Origin: Trueperella pecoris
GTDB lineage: Bacteria > Actinomycetota > Actinomycetes > Actinomycetales > Actinomycetaceae
Assembly (NCBI RefSeq): GCF_014926385.1
Contig: NZ_CP053291.1
Coordinates: 1,984,001 to 2,048,000, forward strand
Length of the DNA stretch: 64,000 nucleotides
Reading direction: 5' to 3'
Positions 56,694 through 64,000 of this stretch are shown in pieces. Below the pieces are notes generated by a model. That model was not told the DNA's origin and did not search any database. It worked only from the letters and a program-made list of their open reading frames with translations. A program made the position numbers and the translations under genes. The first letter of the stretch is position 1. Each line of letters opens with the position of its first letter.

Positions 56694-57656
56694 ATGTGGC
56701 GATATATTCTTCAAAGGCTCGGCCAAGCGCTGGCGGTCATGCTCATCGTGACCTTCTTGACCTTCCTCATTCTTCACCTTCTCCCCGGCGGCGCTGCGCG
56801 CTCTGCCCTCGGACTAGATGCTACCCAGGCGCAGATTGACGCATATAACGCTCAGATGGGCTACGACAAGCCCTTCCTCACCCAGTTTGGCCTCTATATC
56901 CAACGCCTCCTCGGCGGGGACTTGGGTTACTCCTTCCGTCTCAATCAACCGGTAGCCGACATCATCTTCCAGCGCCTACCCAAGACGGTTGTCCTCAGCC
57001 TCCTGGCAACGACGCTCGCCGTCGTCGTCGCCGTCCCGCTCGGCGCCGTCCAGGCCGTGTACCGCAACACCAAGGTCGACTACGCGATCACCTCCATGGC
57101 CCTCCTGGCCTACGCCACCCCTCTCTTCTTCCTCGGCATCATCTTCATCGTCGTCTTCTCCCAGTGGTGGCCTATCCTCCCGCCGCAGGCGCCCCAGGGC
57201 TTCACGGTCGCCGAAATCCTGTCCAATTGGCGTGGCCTCGTACTGCCCGTCGTCACACTCGCAATCGTTGCCCTCGCTGCCTTCACGCGCTACGTGCGTT
57301 CGACGATGGTCGATAACCTCAACGAGAACTACATTCGCACCGCGAAAGCCAAGGGTCTGTCCCCCTCCCGCGTCACCATCCGCCACGCCCTGCGCAACTC
57401 GCTTTTCCCCGTCATCACCCTGCTGGGCATGTATATCCCGGCCCTCTTCTCCGGCGCACTCGTCGTCGAGCAGCTCTTCAACTACCCGGGCATGGGTCTG
57501 ATGTTCTGGCAAGCAACCCAGACGCGCGACTACCCCGTGCTACTCGCCTCAACCCTCATCGTCTCTTTCGCCACCGTCATCGGCGCACTTATCGCCGACG
57601 TCCTCTACGCGGTGGCCGATCCCCGCGTCCGACTCTCCTCAGGAGGTGACAAGTGA
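56694..57656 (+). CDS. ABC transporter permease (DppB type)
   Basis: The 320 residues contain six helices with the DppB N-terminus MWRYILQRLGQALAVMLIVT, then FLTFLILHLLPGG. The EAA coupling loop is YIRTAKAKGLSPSRVTIRHA (near residue 212), followed by LFSGALVVEQLFNYPGMGLM. The stop overlaps the next start by four bases. GAGGGGC upstream of the ATG is the ribosome site. Confidence 0.93.
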   Translation: MWRYILQRLGQALAVMLIVTFLTFLILHLLPGGAARSALGLDATQAQIDAYNAQMGYDKPFLTQFGLYIQRLLGGDLGYSFRLNQPVADIIFQRLPKTVVLSLLATTLAVVVAVPLGAVQAVYRNTKVDYAITSMALLAYATPLFFLGIIFIVVFSQWWPILPPQAPQGFTVAEILSNWRGLVLPVVTLAIVALAAFTRYVRSTMVDNLNENYIRTAKAKGLSPSRVTIRHALRNSLFPVITLLGMYIPALFSGALVVEQLFNYPGMGLMFWQATQTRDYPVLLASTLIVSFATVIGALIADVLYAVADPRVRLSSGGDK

Positions 57657-58600
57657 CCGATTCACCCAACAACGACGCCGTCGCCACGCCTCGCACGGAA
57701 ACCGCCGTCAGCCCCATCGGCGGCGTCACCAATGCCCGGCCACGGCGTCGTACTGGAATTGGTAAACAGGGTGTGGCCGTGTTCTTCGAGAACAAGCTCG
57801 CCGTCATCGGCCTCGGCCTCGTGATTGCCCTCATCGTGTTTTCCTTCATCGGGCCGCTCATCTACCAGACCGACCAGGTCCACACCGACCTCTCCCACGC
57901 CTACATGGCGCCCGGCGAGAACGGCCACGTCCTGGGAACCGACTCGGTGGGCTACGATCAGCTCGGCCGCCTCATGTTGGGCGGGCAGACCTCGCTCATC
58001 GTGGGCCTGTGTGCCGGCCTCCTGGCCACCGCATTCGGCACGATTTGGGGCGCGGCCGCCGGATTCATGGGCGGCTGGGTTGACGCCGCGATGATGCGCA
58101 TCGTCGACGCCCTCATGTCCATTCCCGCGCTCTTCCTCTTCATGCTGATCGCAACAATCATCACCCCCACGGTTCCGCTACTGGTCCTGGTGATCTCCGC
58201 ATTCGCCTGGCTGAACCCCGCCCGTATGGTTCGCGGCGATTCCATCGCCCTGCGCTCGCGAGAGTTCATCTTGGCGATGAAGGGCATGGGCGGTACGTCG
58301 AGCAGGGCCGTGCGCACACACATCGTGCGCAATTCGATCGGTACCGTGATCGTCAACGCCACATTCCAGGTTGCCGACGCCGTCCTGTACGTCGCCTACC
58401 TATCCTTCCTCGGACTCGGCGTTCCGCCGCCCGCAGCCAACTGGGGCGGGATGCTTTCCTCCGGCCTGTCCGAGGTTTACTCGGGCAACTGGTGGCTTAT
58501 CGCGCCCCCGGGCATCGCAATCATCATTCTCGTGCTCGCATTCAACTTCGTCGGCGACGGCCTGCGCGACGCCTTCGAAGTGCGCTTGAGGAAGAGGTAA
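57653..58600 (+). CDS. ABC transporter permease (DppC type)
   Basis: The 315 residues have an N-terminal disordered stretch of about 40 residues (which carries a motif copy, 57672-57682), a conserved N-terminal segment (FFENKLAVIGLGLVIALIVF), six helices and the EAA loop FILAMKGMGGTSSRAVRTHI (near residue 204). The start is an overlapping GTG at 57653 (GTGA). It forms the heterodimeric channel with the DppB-type subunit. Confidence 0.93.
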   Translation: MTDSPNNDAVATPRTETAVSPIGGVTNARPRRRTGIGKQGVAVFFENKLAVIGLGLVIALIVFSFIGPLIYQTDQVHTDLSHAYMAPGENGHVLGTDSVGYDQLGRLMLGGQTSLIVGLCAGLLATAFGTIWGAAAGFMGGWVDAAMMRIVDALMSIPALFLFMLIATIITPTVPLLVLVISAFAWLNPARMVRGDSIALRSREFILAMKGMGGTSSRAVRTHIVRNSIGTVIVNATFQVADAVLYVAYLSFLGLGVPPPAANWGGMLSSGLSEVYSGNWWLIAPPGIAIIILVLAFNFVGDGLRDAFEVRLRKR

Positions 58601-58602
58601 AC

Positions 58603-60621
58603 ATGGACACCCTCTTGTCGATCGAGGACCTCTCGGTCCGCATTCCCCGCCGAAAGGACGAGGTCCAGCCGCTATCAGGCGTCAACCTGACGGTCGGGCG
58701 TGGCCAGACCCTCGGCATCGTCGGCGAATCCGGCTCGGGAAAGACGATGACTGCGCTTGCCCTCATGAGTCTCCTGCCATCCAACGGATACGTCTCCTCG
58801 GGGCAGATCACGTTGGATGGCAAGGCCCTCGTGGGCATGGAAGATGCCGAGCTGCGCAAGTTACGTGGCACCGAGATCGGAATGATCTTCCAAGACCCGA
58901 TGACTTCGCTCAACCCGACCATGACCATCGGCGACCAAATTGGCGAACCTCTGCGCGTCCACCGCGGCGCCTCCAAGAAGGAGGCCGAGGCCGCCGCGAT
59001 CGACATCATGCGACGCGTGGGCATGCCCCGCCCGGACAAGATTGTGGGAGATTACCCCCACCAGCTGTCGGGCGGCATGCGCCAGCGCGCCATGATCGCC
59101 ATGGCACTCATTTGCCGGCCCAAGCTGCTCATTGCCGACGAGCCGACGACGGCGCTGGACGTCACCACCCAGATGCAGATCCTGGACCTGATCGACGACG
59201 TGAAGGAGGAATTCGGTTCCTCCGTCATCCTCGTCACCCACGATCTGGCGGTGGTGGCCGGCCGTGCCGATTCGGTGGCCGTCATGTATTCGGGGCGCGT
59301 CATGGAGCAGGCTCCCGCGCGCGACCTGTTTACCAATCCTCAGCACCAGTACACCCGCGCCTTGCTGGCGGCCCTCCCCGAGCACGCCCGCACATCCGAC
59401 AGCGAGCTGTACTCGATCCCGGGTTCCCCGCCTGAGATCACCCAGGAGGTCACGGGTTGCCCGTTCGCCCCGCGTTGCGGCTTCGCCCAGGACATCTGCA
59501 CCACCACGACGCCGACGCTGGGCGATTCGACCCACAAGGTCGCCTGCCACTTCCCCGGGGGTGAGCCGCTGGCCAATGAGCTGGAGGACCTGGCCCCTAA
59601 CCGGGTGCGCAACGAAGCCGCGCCCATTCTCGAGGTGAGCCACGTGTCGCGTAACTTCCCGGCGTATGGCGGCTCGCTCGTGCGTCGTAAGATCGGCACG
59701 GTCTCGGCCGTCTCCGACGTGTCGCTCACGATATACGAGGGTGAAGTGTTCGGACTCGTCGGAGAATCCGGGTGCGGCAAGTCCACGCTCGGCCGCCTCA
59801 TCGCCGGGCTCGACGACGTCAGCTCTGGCGATATCGAGGTGGGCGGCGTGCGCATCTCCGGCCTGCGCGGTAAGGAGCGGAGGAAATTCCACGCCCAGGT
59901 CCAGATGATGTTCCAGGACTCCGCGGCGGCGATGGACCCGCGCATGCGCGTGGATGAGATCATCCTCGAGCCACTCCACATTCAAAAAGTTGGCTCGCGC
60001 GCGGATAGGGACGCCCGTGTCGACACGCTCGTTGCCCAGATCGGCCTCCCCCAGGACGCCCTCTCGCGCTACCCGCATGAGTTCTCGGGCGGCCAGCTTC
60101 AACGCATCGGACTCGCCCGCGCGCTGGCGCTCAATCCGCGCCTCATCGTCTGCGACGAGCCCGTGAGCGCACTTGACGTGTCCGTTCAGGCCCAGGTGCT
60201 CAACGAGATGCGCGCGCTTCAGCAGAAGTATTCGCTCGCCTACGTCTTCATCAGCCACGACCTCTCCGTCGTCCAGTACATGTCCGACCGCATCGCCGTC
60301 ATGTACCTGGGCAAGATCGTCGAGTACGGCGGGGCCGACGACGTCGCGCTTCGCCCCCTCCATCCCTACACAAAGGGACTGGTGGACGCGGTACCGCGCA
60401 TCGAGGACGCCTTCGTCAAGGAGCGCACACGGCTGAAGATCGAGGGAGAGACTCCCTCGGCCATGGATCCGCCCAGCGGCTGTCGCTTCCGTACGCGCTG
60501 CCCGTTCGCCCAGGACATTTGCGCCGCGGAAGAACCCCAGCTTCGCACGATGCGAACCACGGACGGGGGCGAACAGGTCGTCGCCTGCCACTTCCCGCTT
60601 CTGGACGACGCTGGGCGGTGA
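58603..60621 (+). CDS. ABC transporter ATP-binding protein, DppD-DppF fusion
   Basis: The 672 residues contain two complete ATPase modules. Module 1 has Walker A GESGSGKT (near residue 43), signature LSGGMRQRAMIAM and Walker B LLIADEPTTALD. It ends in an oligopeptide-type iron-sulphur-like cysteine tail (CPFAPRCGFAQDIC). Module 2 has GESGCGKST (near 388), FSGGQLQRIGLAR, LIVCDEPVSALD and a second cysteine tail (CRFRTRCPFAQDIC). Separate DppD and DppF proteins are the more common form, so this is a tandem fusion. It completes the dpp-type operon, and its ATG is 2 bp past the DppC stop. Confidence 0.93.
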   Translation: MDTLLSIEDLSVRIPRRKDEVQPLSGVNLTVGRGQTLGIVGESGSGKTMTALALMSLLPSNGYVSSGQITLDGKALVGMEDAELRKLRGTEIGMIFQDPMTSLNPTMTIGDQIGEPLRVHRGASKKEAEAAAIDIMRRVGMPRPDKIVGDYPHQLSGGMRQRAMIAMALICRPKLLIADEPTTALDVTTQMQILDLIDDVKEEFGSSVILVTHDLAVVAGRADSVAVMYSGRVMEQAPARDLFTNPQHQYTRALLAALPEHARTSDSELYSIPGSPPEITQEVTGCPFAPRCGFAQDICTTTTPTLGDSTHKVACHFPGGEPLANELEDLAPNRVRNEAAPILEVSHVSRNFPAYGGSLVRRKIGTVSAVSDVSLTIYEGEVFGLVGESGCGKSTLGRLIAGLDDVSSGDIEVGGVRISGLRGKERRKFHAQVQMMFQDSAAAMDPRMRVDEIILEPLHIQKVGSRADRDARVDTLVAQIGLPQDALSRYPHEFSGGQLQRIGLARALALNPRLIVCDEPVSALDVSVQAQVLNEMRALQQKYSLAYVFISHDLSVVQYMSDRIAVMYLGKIVEYGGADDVALRPLHPYTKGLVDAVPRIEDAFVKERTRLKIEGETPSAMDPPSGCRFRTRCPFAQDICAAEEPQLRTMRTTDGGEQVVACHFPLLDDAGR

Positions 60622-60637
60622 GCCGGGCCGGCTCACC
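60617..60637 (+). terminator. Hairpin overlapping the DppDF stop codon
   Basis: The hairpin is GGTGAGCC (60617-60624), loop GGGCC, then GGCTCACC (60630-60637). A further GGCTCACC follows, giving an alternative pairing. It has no T-run; the palindromic repeat at 60661 may complete termination. Confidence 0.6.
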
Positions 60638-60660
60638 GCCCGGCTCACCGCCCAGCCTTA

Positions 60661-60752
60661 ACGACGCACCTCTCCGTCGATGACGCACCTTAAACCCCCA
60701 TTTCATGTGCGCCACGAGCGGAGAAGTGCGTCGTGGGTGGAGATGTGCGTCG
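60661..60752. repeat. Interspersed palindromic repeat, copy E
   Basis: The half-units are ACGACGCACCTCTCCGTCG, GACGCACCTTAAACCCCC, TTCATGTGCGCCACGAG, GGAGAAGTGCGTCG and GGTGGAGATGTGCGTCG. The central arm is more decayed than in copies A and C. It follows the dpp operon. Confidence 0.78.
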
Positions 60753-61038
60753 CGAATGCAGGAAAACAGCGGCGACATGGGTCAAGACATACATCAATAC
60801 AGACATTTCGGCACGCATTGAACCTTGGCCCGCCCGATCGCTGCCCTACGTGCCCGGACTCGCCTGATCCGGCGGCTATCGCAACACTTAACCCGGTTGC
60901 CTCGCCTCACTCAGCCACCGCGGGCCTCATCCGGCCTCCGCAAGCGACACCTCGTCCGAGCTGCCGTCAGCCGCCGCGCCCGAGCCAACCCGAACCAGCT
61001 CGAGCCAACCCGGCCCACGCCTAAGCCGGCATCTAGCC
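60753..61038. other. Intergenic, nothing recognised
   Basis: Together with the repeat at 60661-60752 this makes a 417-base gap. The bases after the repeat are Pro/Arg-codon-like GC-rich sequence with scattered short CCCG and CGAGCCAACCCG repeats (60972-61012). There is no ribosome site and no plausible product on either strand. Confidence 0.5.
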
Positions 61039-61947
61039 TTACGCGAGATCCGCGGCGCCGATGAGTCCGGCGTCGTTACCCAGCAGGGCCGGAACCACAT
61101 CAGCACATGGGAAACCCCCGAGGCCCATCTGGCGGGCGTACTCCCGGCGAGTCGGCCCGAGCAACAGTTCTCCGGCTTCAGAGACTCCCCCGCCGATCAG
61201 GAATAAATCCGGATCGAAGGCCATCGCCAGATTCGCCAACCCGACACCCAGGTACGTGCCGATTTCTTCAAAGATCCCCACGGCCACCTCGTTGCCCAGG
61301 AGGGCGGCGGCCCCGGCGTCGCGGCCAGTTGCGGGCCCGCGATCTGTTCCCGGAAGTCGCTCGGCAGCGAGCGCACTCAGGCGCGTGCCCGAGCAGTACT
61401 GCTCCCAGCAGCCGACGCGGCCACAGCCACACGGGAGACCGTCCGGAACAAGCGTCATGTGCCCGAACTCGGCGAGGAGTCCGTGGCGGCCTTCGAGGAG
61501 CGTGCCCCCGATAATCGCGGCGCCGCCGATTCCCGTACCAACCGTGATCGCGACGACGGACGAGTACCGGCGCGCCGCGCCGAAGCGGTATTCGCCCCAG
61601 GCGGCGGCATCGGCGTCGTTGACAATGCGGACGGGAACACCCAGGATGCGCGAGAGGGGGCCACAGATGTCGACGTCGGTCCACTTGAGGTTGGCCGACG
61701 TGCGAACTCGCCCGCGCGCCGAATCGACCGTGCCGGCGAAACCGAGCCCCACCCCATCCACCTCGCTCACGCTGAGGCCTTGAGCGTCGGTGAGCGCGCG
61801 GATTTCATTGGCGATGTCGGCGATGGTGGACTGCGGGGAGCCGGGCGCGGAAGCGATGGTCGACTTGCGCAAGATCGTGCCGTCACCGCTGACAAGGCCG
61901 ACGGCAATCTTCGTGCCTCCGACGTCTACGCCCACTCGCATACTCAT
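61039..61947 (-). CDS. ROK-family sugar kinase (glucokinase-like)
   Basis: The 302 residues show the ATP-binding N-terminus GVDVGGTKIAVGLVSGDG, the sugar-site NDADAAAWGEYRFGAAR, the second phosphate loop GTGIGGAAIIGG and the ROK zinc motif LPCGCGRVGCWEQYCSG. It lacks a DNA-binding domain, which separates it from the two ROK regulators. It phosphorylates glucose, N-acetylmannosamine or a related hexose; the exact sugar is open. I take the start as ATG 61947 (MSMRVGVDVGGT) after GGGAGAATAGAG; the second ATG at 61941 is also possible. It is 38 bp downstream of the second ROK regulator. Confidence 0.9.
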   Translation of the reverse strand: MSMRVGVDVGGTKIAVGLVSGDGTILRKSTIASAPGSPQSTIADIANEIRALTDAQGLSVSEVDGVGLGFAGTVDSARGRVRTSANLKWTDVDICGPLSRILGVPVRIVNDADAAAWGEYRFGAARRYSSVVAITVGTGIGGAAIIGGTLLEGRHGLLAEFGHMTLVPDGLPCGCGRVGCWEQYCSGTRLSALAAERLPGTDRGPATGRDAGAAALLGNEVAVGIFEEIGTYLGVGLANLAMAFDPDLFLIGGGVSEAGELLLGPTRREYARQMGLGGFPCADVVPALLGNDAGLIGAADLA

Positions 61948-61985
61948 GACTCTATTCTCCCACTCTTGTTGGCTTCCCGTGGCCA

Positions 61986-63143
61986 CTAGCTCTTATGACT
62001 GGTGCCCGCGAGCCTGAAGGCTTCCCGCGCCATGCCCATGAGCGGGGCGTTGGCGCCGTTGGGTGCGGGTTCGATGACGAGGTCCTGGCTGGCGGTGGAA
62101 CTGGCGACGTTGAACACCGAGGCCCGCAAGGAGCTCATGAAAACGCCCAGGCCGGATAGTGCGCCTCCCACATAGATCGCACCCGGGTTGATGAAGTTGA
62201 CGATCGGGCCGAGCGCGCGGCCGATCAGCTCCCCCGACTGGCGGACGAAGGGATTGATTTCCGGGACGTCGGATAACGACGCCGTCACGATGGAGCGGTC
62301 TTCGATGTCGAGTCCGGCTGCTAGGGCACGCTTGCGGATGGTCGCCCCCGAGGCGACCGCTTCGAGGCACCCGAGGCGACCGCAGGCGCACAGATCATCC
62401 ATGTCCGGATCGACGCGCGTGTGGCTGATGTCGCCAGCAAACCCGCCGGCGCCTTGATAGAGTTCGCCGTCAATGACGAGCGCCCCGCCGATTCCTGTTC
62501 CGGCCTTGACGTAGATGAATGATTCGGCCGCCGAATAGGGAAGCTCACCCAGTGCACATGCGCGGGTGTCGTTTTCGATCCAGGCGGGCAGGCCGGTGAG
62601 GTCAAAAAGGATGCGGCGGAGGTCAGCGTTGTGCCAGCCCGGTAGGCGGGCAGGCAGGACGAGGCGGCGCGAGATCGCCTCGACCGGGCTAGCCACCGAG
62701 ATGCCGATTGCGCCGATGGTGTGATCCGGGAATGCCTTGCGCCGGAGCTTTTCCCATTGCTCGACCAGGATGGCCATTACCTCCTCCGGGGCGCCAAGTG
62801 TGTCGAAGAGGATTTCTTCCCTGGATTGGAGTGGATGGATTGAATCGGCAAGGCCGAAACGCAGGTGGTGGGAGCCGACCTCAGCCACGGCGACAACTTC
62901 CGCCAGCTGGGTTGACTGTAGAATTTTGGCGGGCCGCCCGCCTGTAGAGCGTTGGGATTCAATCTCCCGAATGAGGTTTTGTTCGATCAAACTTCGCGCG
63001 ACATTGGAGGCTGTTGAAGCTGAAATACCCATCGTGCGCACGAGGTCCGACCGGCGAGTTGCCGCACCGGATTTAATCATTCCGTAGGCAGTATTGAGGA
63101 GATCAACGCTGACCGTGGGAGAGTTTTTCTTCGCCACCTTCAC
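61986..63143 (-). CDS. ROK-family transcriptional regulator, second paralogue
   Basis: The 385 residues have a winged helix (RSDLVRTMGISASTASNVAR near residue 36) and a ROK domain with IGISVASPVEAISR, GTGIGGALVIDGELYQGAGG and zinc-binding DLCACGRLGCLEAVASG. It is clearly paralogous to the regulator at 53474-54634 along its full length. It is divergent from the sugar ABC binding-protein gene and followed by a ROK kinase. I infer that it controls uptake of the sugar which that kinase phosphorylates. Tandem TTTGTTGCAAA sites at 63229-63250 are its probable operators. GGAGTG precedes the ATG. Confidence 0.9.
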   Translation of the reverse strand: MKVAKKNSPTVSVDLLNTAYGMIKSGAATRRSDLVRTMGISASTASNVARSLIEQNLIREIESQRSTGGRPAKILQSTQLAEVVAVAEVGSHHLRFGLADSIHPLQSREEILFDTLGAPEEVMAILVEQWEKLRRKAFPDHTIGAIGISVASPVEAISRRLVLPARLPGWHNADLRRILFDLTGLPAWIENDTRACALGELPYSAAESFIYVKAGTGIGGALVIDGELYQGAGGFAGDISHTRVDPDMDDLCACGRLGCLEAVASGATIRKRALAAGLDIEDRSIVTASLSDVPEINPFVRQSGELIGRALGPIVNFINPGAIYVGGALSGLGVFMSSLRASVFNVASSTASQDLVIEPAPNGANAPLMGMAREAFRLAGTSHKS

Positions 63144-63210
63144 TCCTCCTTGAGCCTCGGTTTACGACGTCATCCGACATGTTCAGCATATCCTACTCCC
63201 ACCGATTCTT

Positions 63211-63250
63211 TTTGCAAATTGTCGAAAGTTTGTTGCAAATTTGTTGCAAA
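63211..63250. promoter_or_regulatory. Tandem TTTGTTGCAAA operator candidates
   Basis: Two adjacent perfect 11-bp direct repeats, TTTGTTGCAAA, lie at 63229-63239 and 63240-63250. A shorter copy, TTTGCAAA, lies at 63211-63218. An 11-base period places them on one face of the helix. They lie in the divergent gap between the ROK regulator and the ABC binding-protein gene. Confidence 0.7.
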
Positions 63251-63383
63251 TCGTTCATTCCATGGCTGAAGCGTGTTACTGTGAACACAGTTGAGGCGCG
63301 TCGACGACGATACGCCGATACCTCGCGGAGGTAACTTCGCATCACACCAAATACCCGATGCAGATCCTCAAGGGGGAGGGAAC

Positions 63384-64000
63384 ATGACAAAAATGTCATC
63401 CGTGGCAAAGCTGGGAGCGATCTTCGCCTCCGGCGCCCTGATTCTGAGCGCATGCTCCACAGGAACAAAATCAGCGGACACAAAAACTCCAAGCACTACT
63501 TCGTCAACTACAGCCAACTCGGCAGTTTCGATTGAATATCTCCACCGCCTTCCTGACGGCGAGGGAATGACGCCGGTATCGAAGATCGTCGAACGTTGGA
63601 ATGCCGAACATCCAAACATCCAAGTCAAAGCCACAAAGTTCGACGGCAAGGCCCAGGACCTTATCAAGAAGGTCCAGACTGACACCGCTGCTGGCAATGC
63701 AGCCTGCCTCTACCAGGCCGGCTATGCTGACCTCGCTGAGCTCTACGTCGGAGGCCTTGTTCAGGATGTGACCGAGCATGCCAAGCAGTATGCCAGCAAG
63801 TTCGGTGAAGGCCCGTTCAAGTCGATGGCATTGGACGGAAAGTTCTTTGGCCTTCCCCAAGATACGGGCCCGCTCGTTTACTACTACAACAAGGCCGCTT
63901 TCGAAGCTCTCGGCCTCAAGGTTCCGACCACTGCCCAGGAGTTCGTAGATACGGCAAAGAAGGCCGCTGAAAAGGGCAAATACATCGTCACTTTCCAAAC
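63384..64000 (+). CDS. Extracellular solute-binding lipoprotein, family 1 (sugar ABC transporter), 3' truncated by window edge
   Basis: The first 205 residues are visible and the frame is open to the last base. A lipoprotein signal (LGAIFASGALILSAC) is followed by a Ser/Thr-rich linker. The mature start IEYLHRLPDGEGMTPVSKIV and RWNAEHPNIQVKATKFDGKA are typical of SBP_bac_1 carbohydrate-binding proteins, as is GKFFGLPQDTGPLVYYYNKA near residue 151. GGGGGAGGG lies before the ATG at 63384. The gene opens a sugar-uptake operon that continues beyond the window, and is probably under the divergent ROK regulator. Confidence 0.92.
   Translation, partial: MTKMSSVAKLGAIFASGALILSACSTGTKSADTKTPSTTSSTTANSAVSIEYLHRLPDGEGMTPVSKIVERWNAEHPNIQVKATKFDGKAQDLIKKVQTDTAAGNAACLYQAGYADLAELYVGGLVQDVTEHAKQYASKFGEGPFKSMALDGKFFGLPQDTGPLVYYYNKAAFEALGLKVPTTAQEFVDTAKKAAEKGKYIVTFQ

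Noticed and set aside
58861-60648. 595-codon minus-strand frame antisense to the DppDF ATPase
   Set aside because: Both ATPase modules with Walker and signature motifs lie on the plus strand.
1-64000. tRNA, rRNA, CRISPR arrays, riboswitches, integrase or prophage genes
   Set aside because: I looked in all gaps over 200 bases and found no cloverleaf, regularly spaced repeat array or known riboswitch core, and no tyrosine or serine recombinase motif. Short structured RNAs could still be missed without a covariance search.

Overview
The window is chromosomal DNA from a high-G+C actinobacterium. The evidence is the codon use, GTG and TTG starts, a DtxR/IdeR-like iron box, a LARTG-type sortase substrate carrying a thioester domain, and several Corynebacterium/Arthrobacter-type catabolic genes. 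An Actinomycetaceae-like host fits best, but the genus cannot be fixed from this sequence.

Layout. 1-5290: tail of a Cu+-type P-type ATPase, a 922-aa flippase-like membrane protein and phosphoglucomutase. 5374-21749: a 16.1-kb island bounded by a 240-bp direct repeat that I could align without a mismatch. The repeat is the 3' end of a siderophore ABC ATPase gene, truncated on the left and part of the intact gene on the right. The island carries a myo-inositol catabolic set (inositol-type transporter, iolG, an IolE-like TIM barrel, iolC, a Cgl0159-family aldolase, iolB, iolD, iolA), a transaldolase, a zinc alcohol dehydrogenase, a GntR regulator and dead IS3-type transposase fragments. 21500-25291: siderophore ABC operon with an iron box. 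25564-27036: 6-phosphogluconate dehydrogenase. 27835-32756: TRAP transporter divergent from glucuronate isomerase. 33064-34149: a nuclease-like protein between two copies of an interspersed repeat. 34364-46364: homoprotocatechuate (3,4-dihydroxyphenylacetate) meta-cleavage cluster with a single-component flavoprotein hydroxylase, an unusual FAH-RraA fusion and a divergent succinate-semialdehyde dehydrogenase. 46603-49291: two secreted or surface proteins. 49818-60621: a ROK regulator / alpha-L-fucosidase / M81 peptidase / CutC operon, divergent from a Dpp-type ABC transporter. 61039-64000: ROK kinase, ROK regulator and the start of a sugar-type ABC binding protein.

The genes describe an organism that scavenges host- or plant-derived carbon: inositol, uronates, hydroxyphenylacetates, fucosylated glycans and peptides. 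Products feed into pyruvate, succinate, acetyl-CoA and the pentose phosphate route.

Three sequence-level signals stand out. First, the 11-mer ACGACGCCGTC, or its complement, occurs about 18 times where well under one is expected. It sits in intergenic DNA and in protein linkers, and is nearly absent from the inositol island, so it behaves like a DNA-uptake or chromosome-organising signal. Second, five copies of a roughly 70-115-bp palindromic intergenic repeat are spread outside the island. Third, an 11-bp motif (YGTWNNWRACA) precedes four transcription units of the island and is a candidate operator for its GntR regulator. All functional calls are from reading the sequence; no database search was run.
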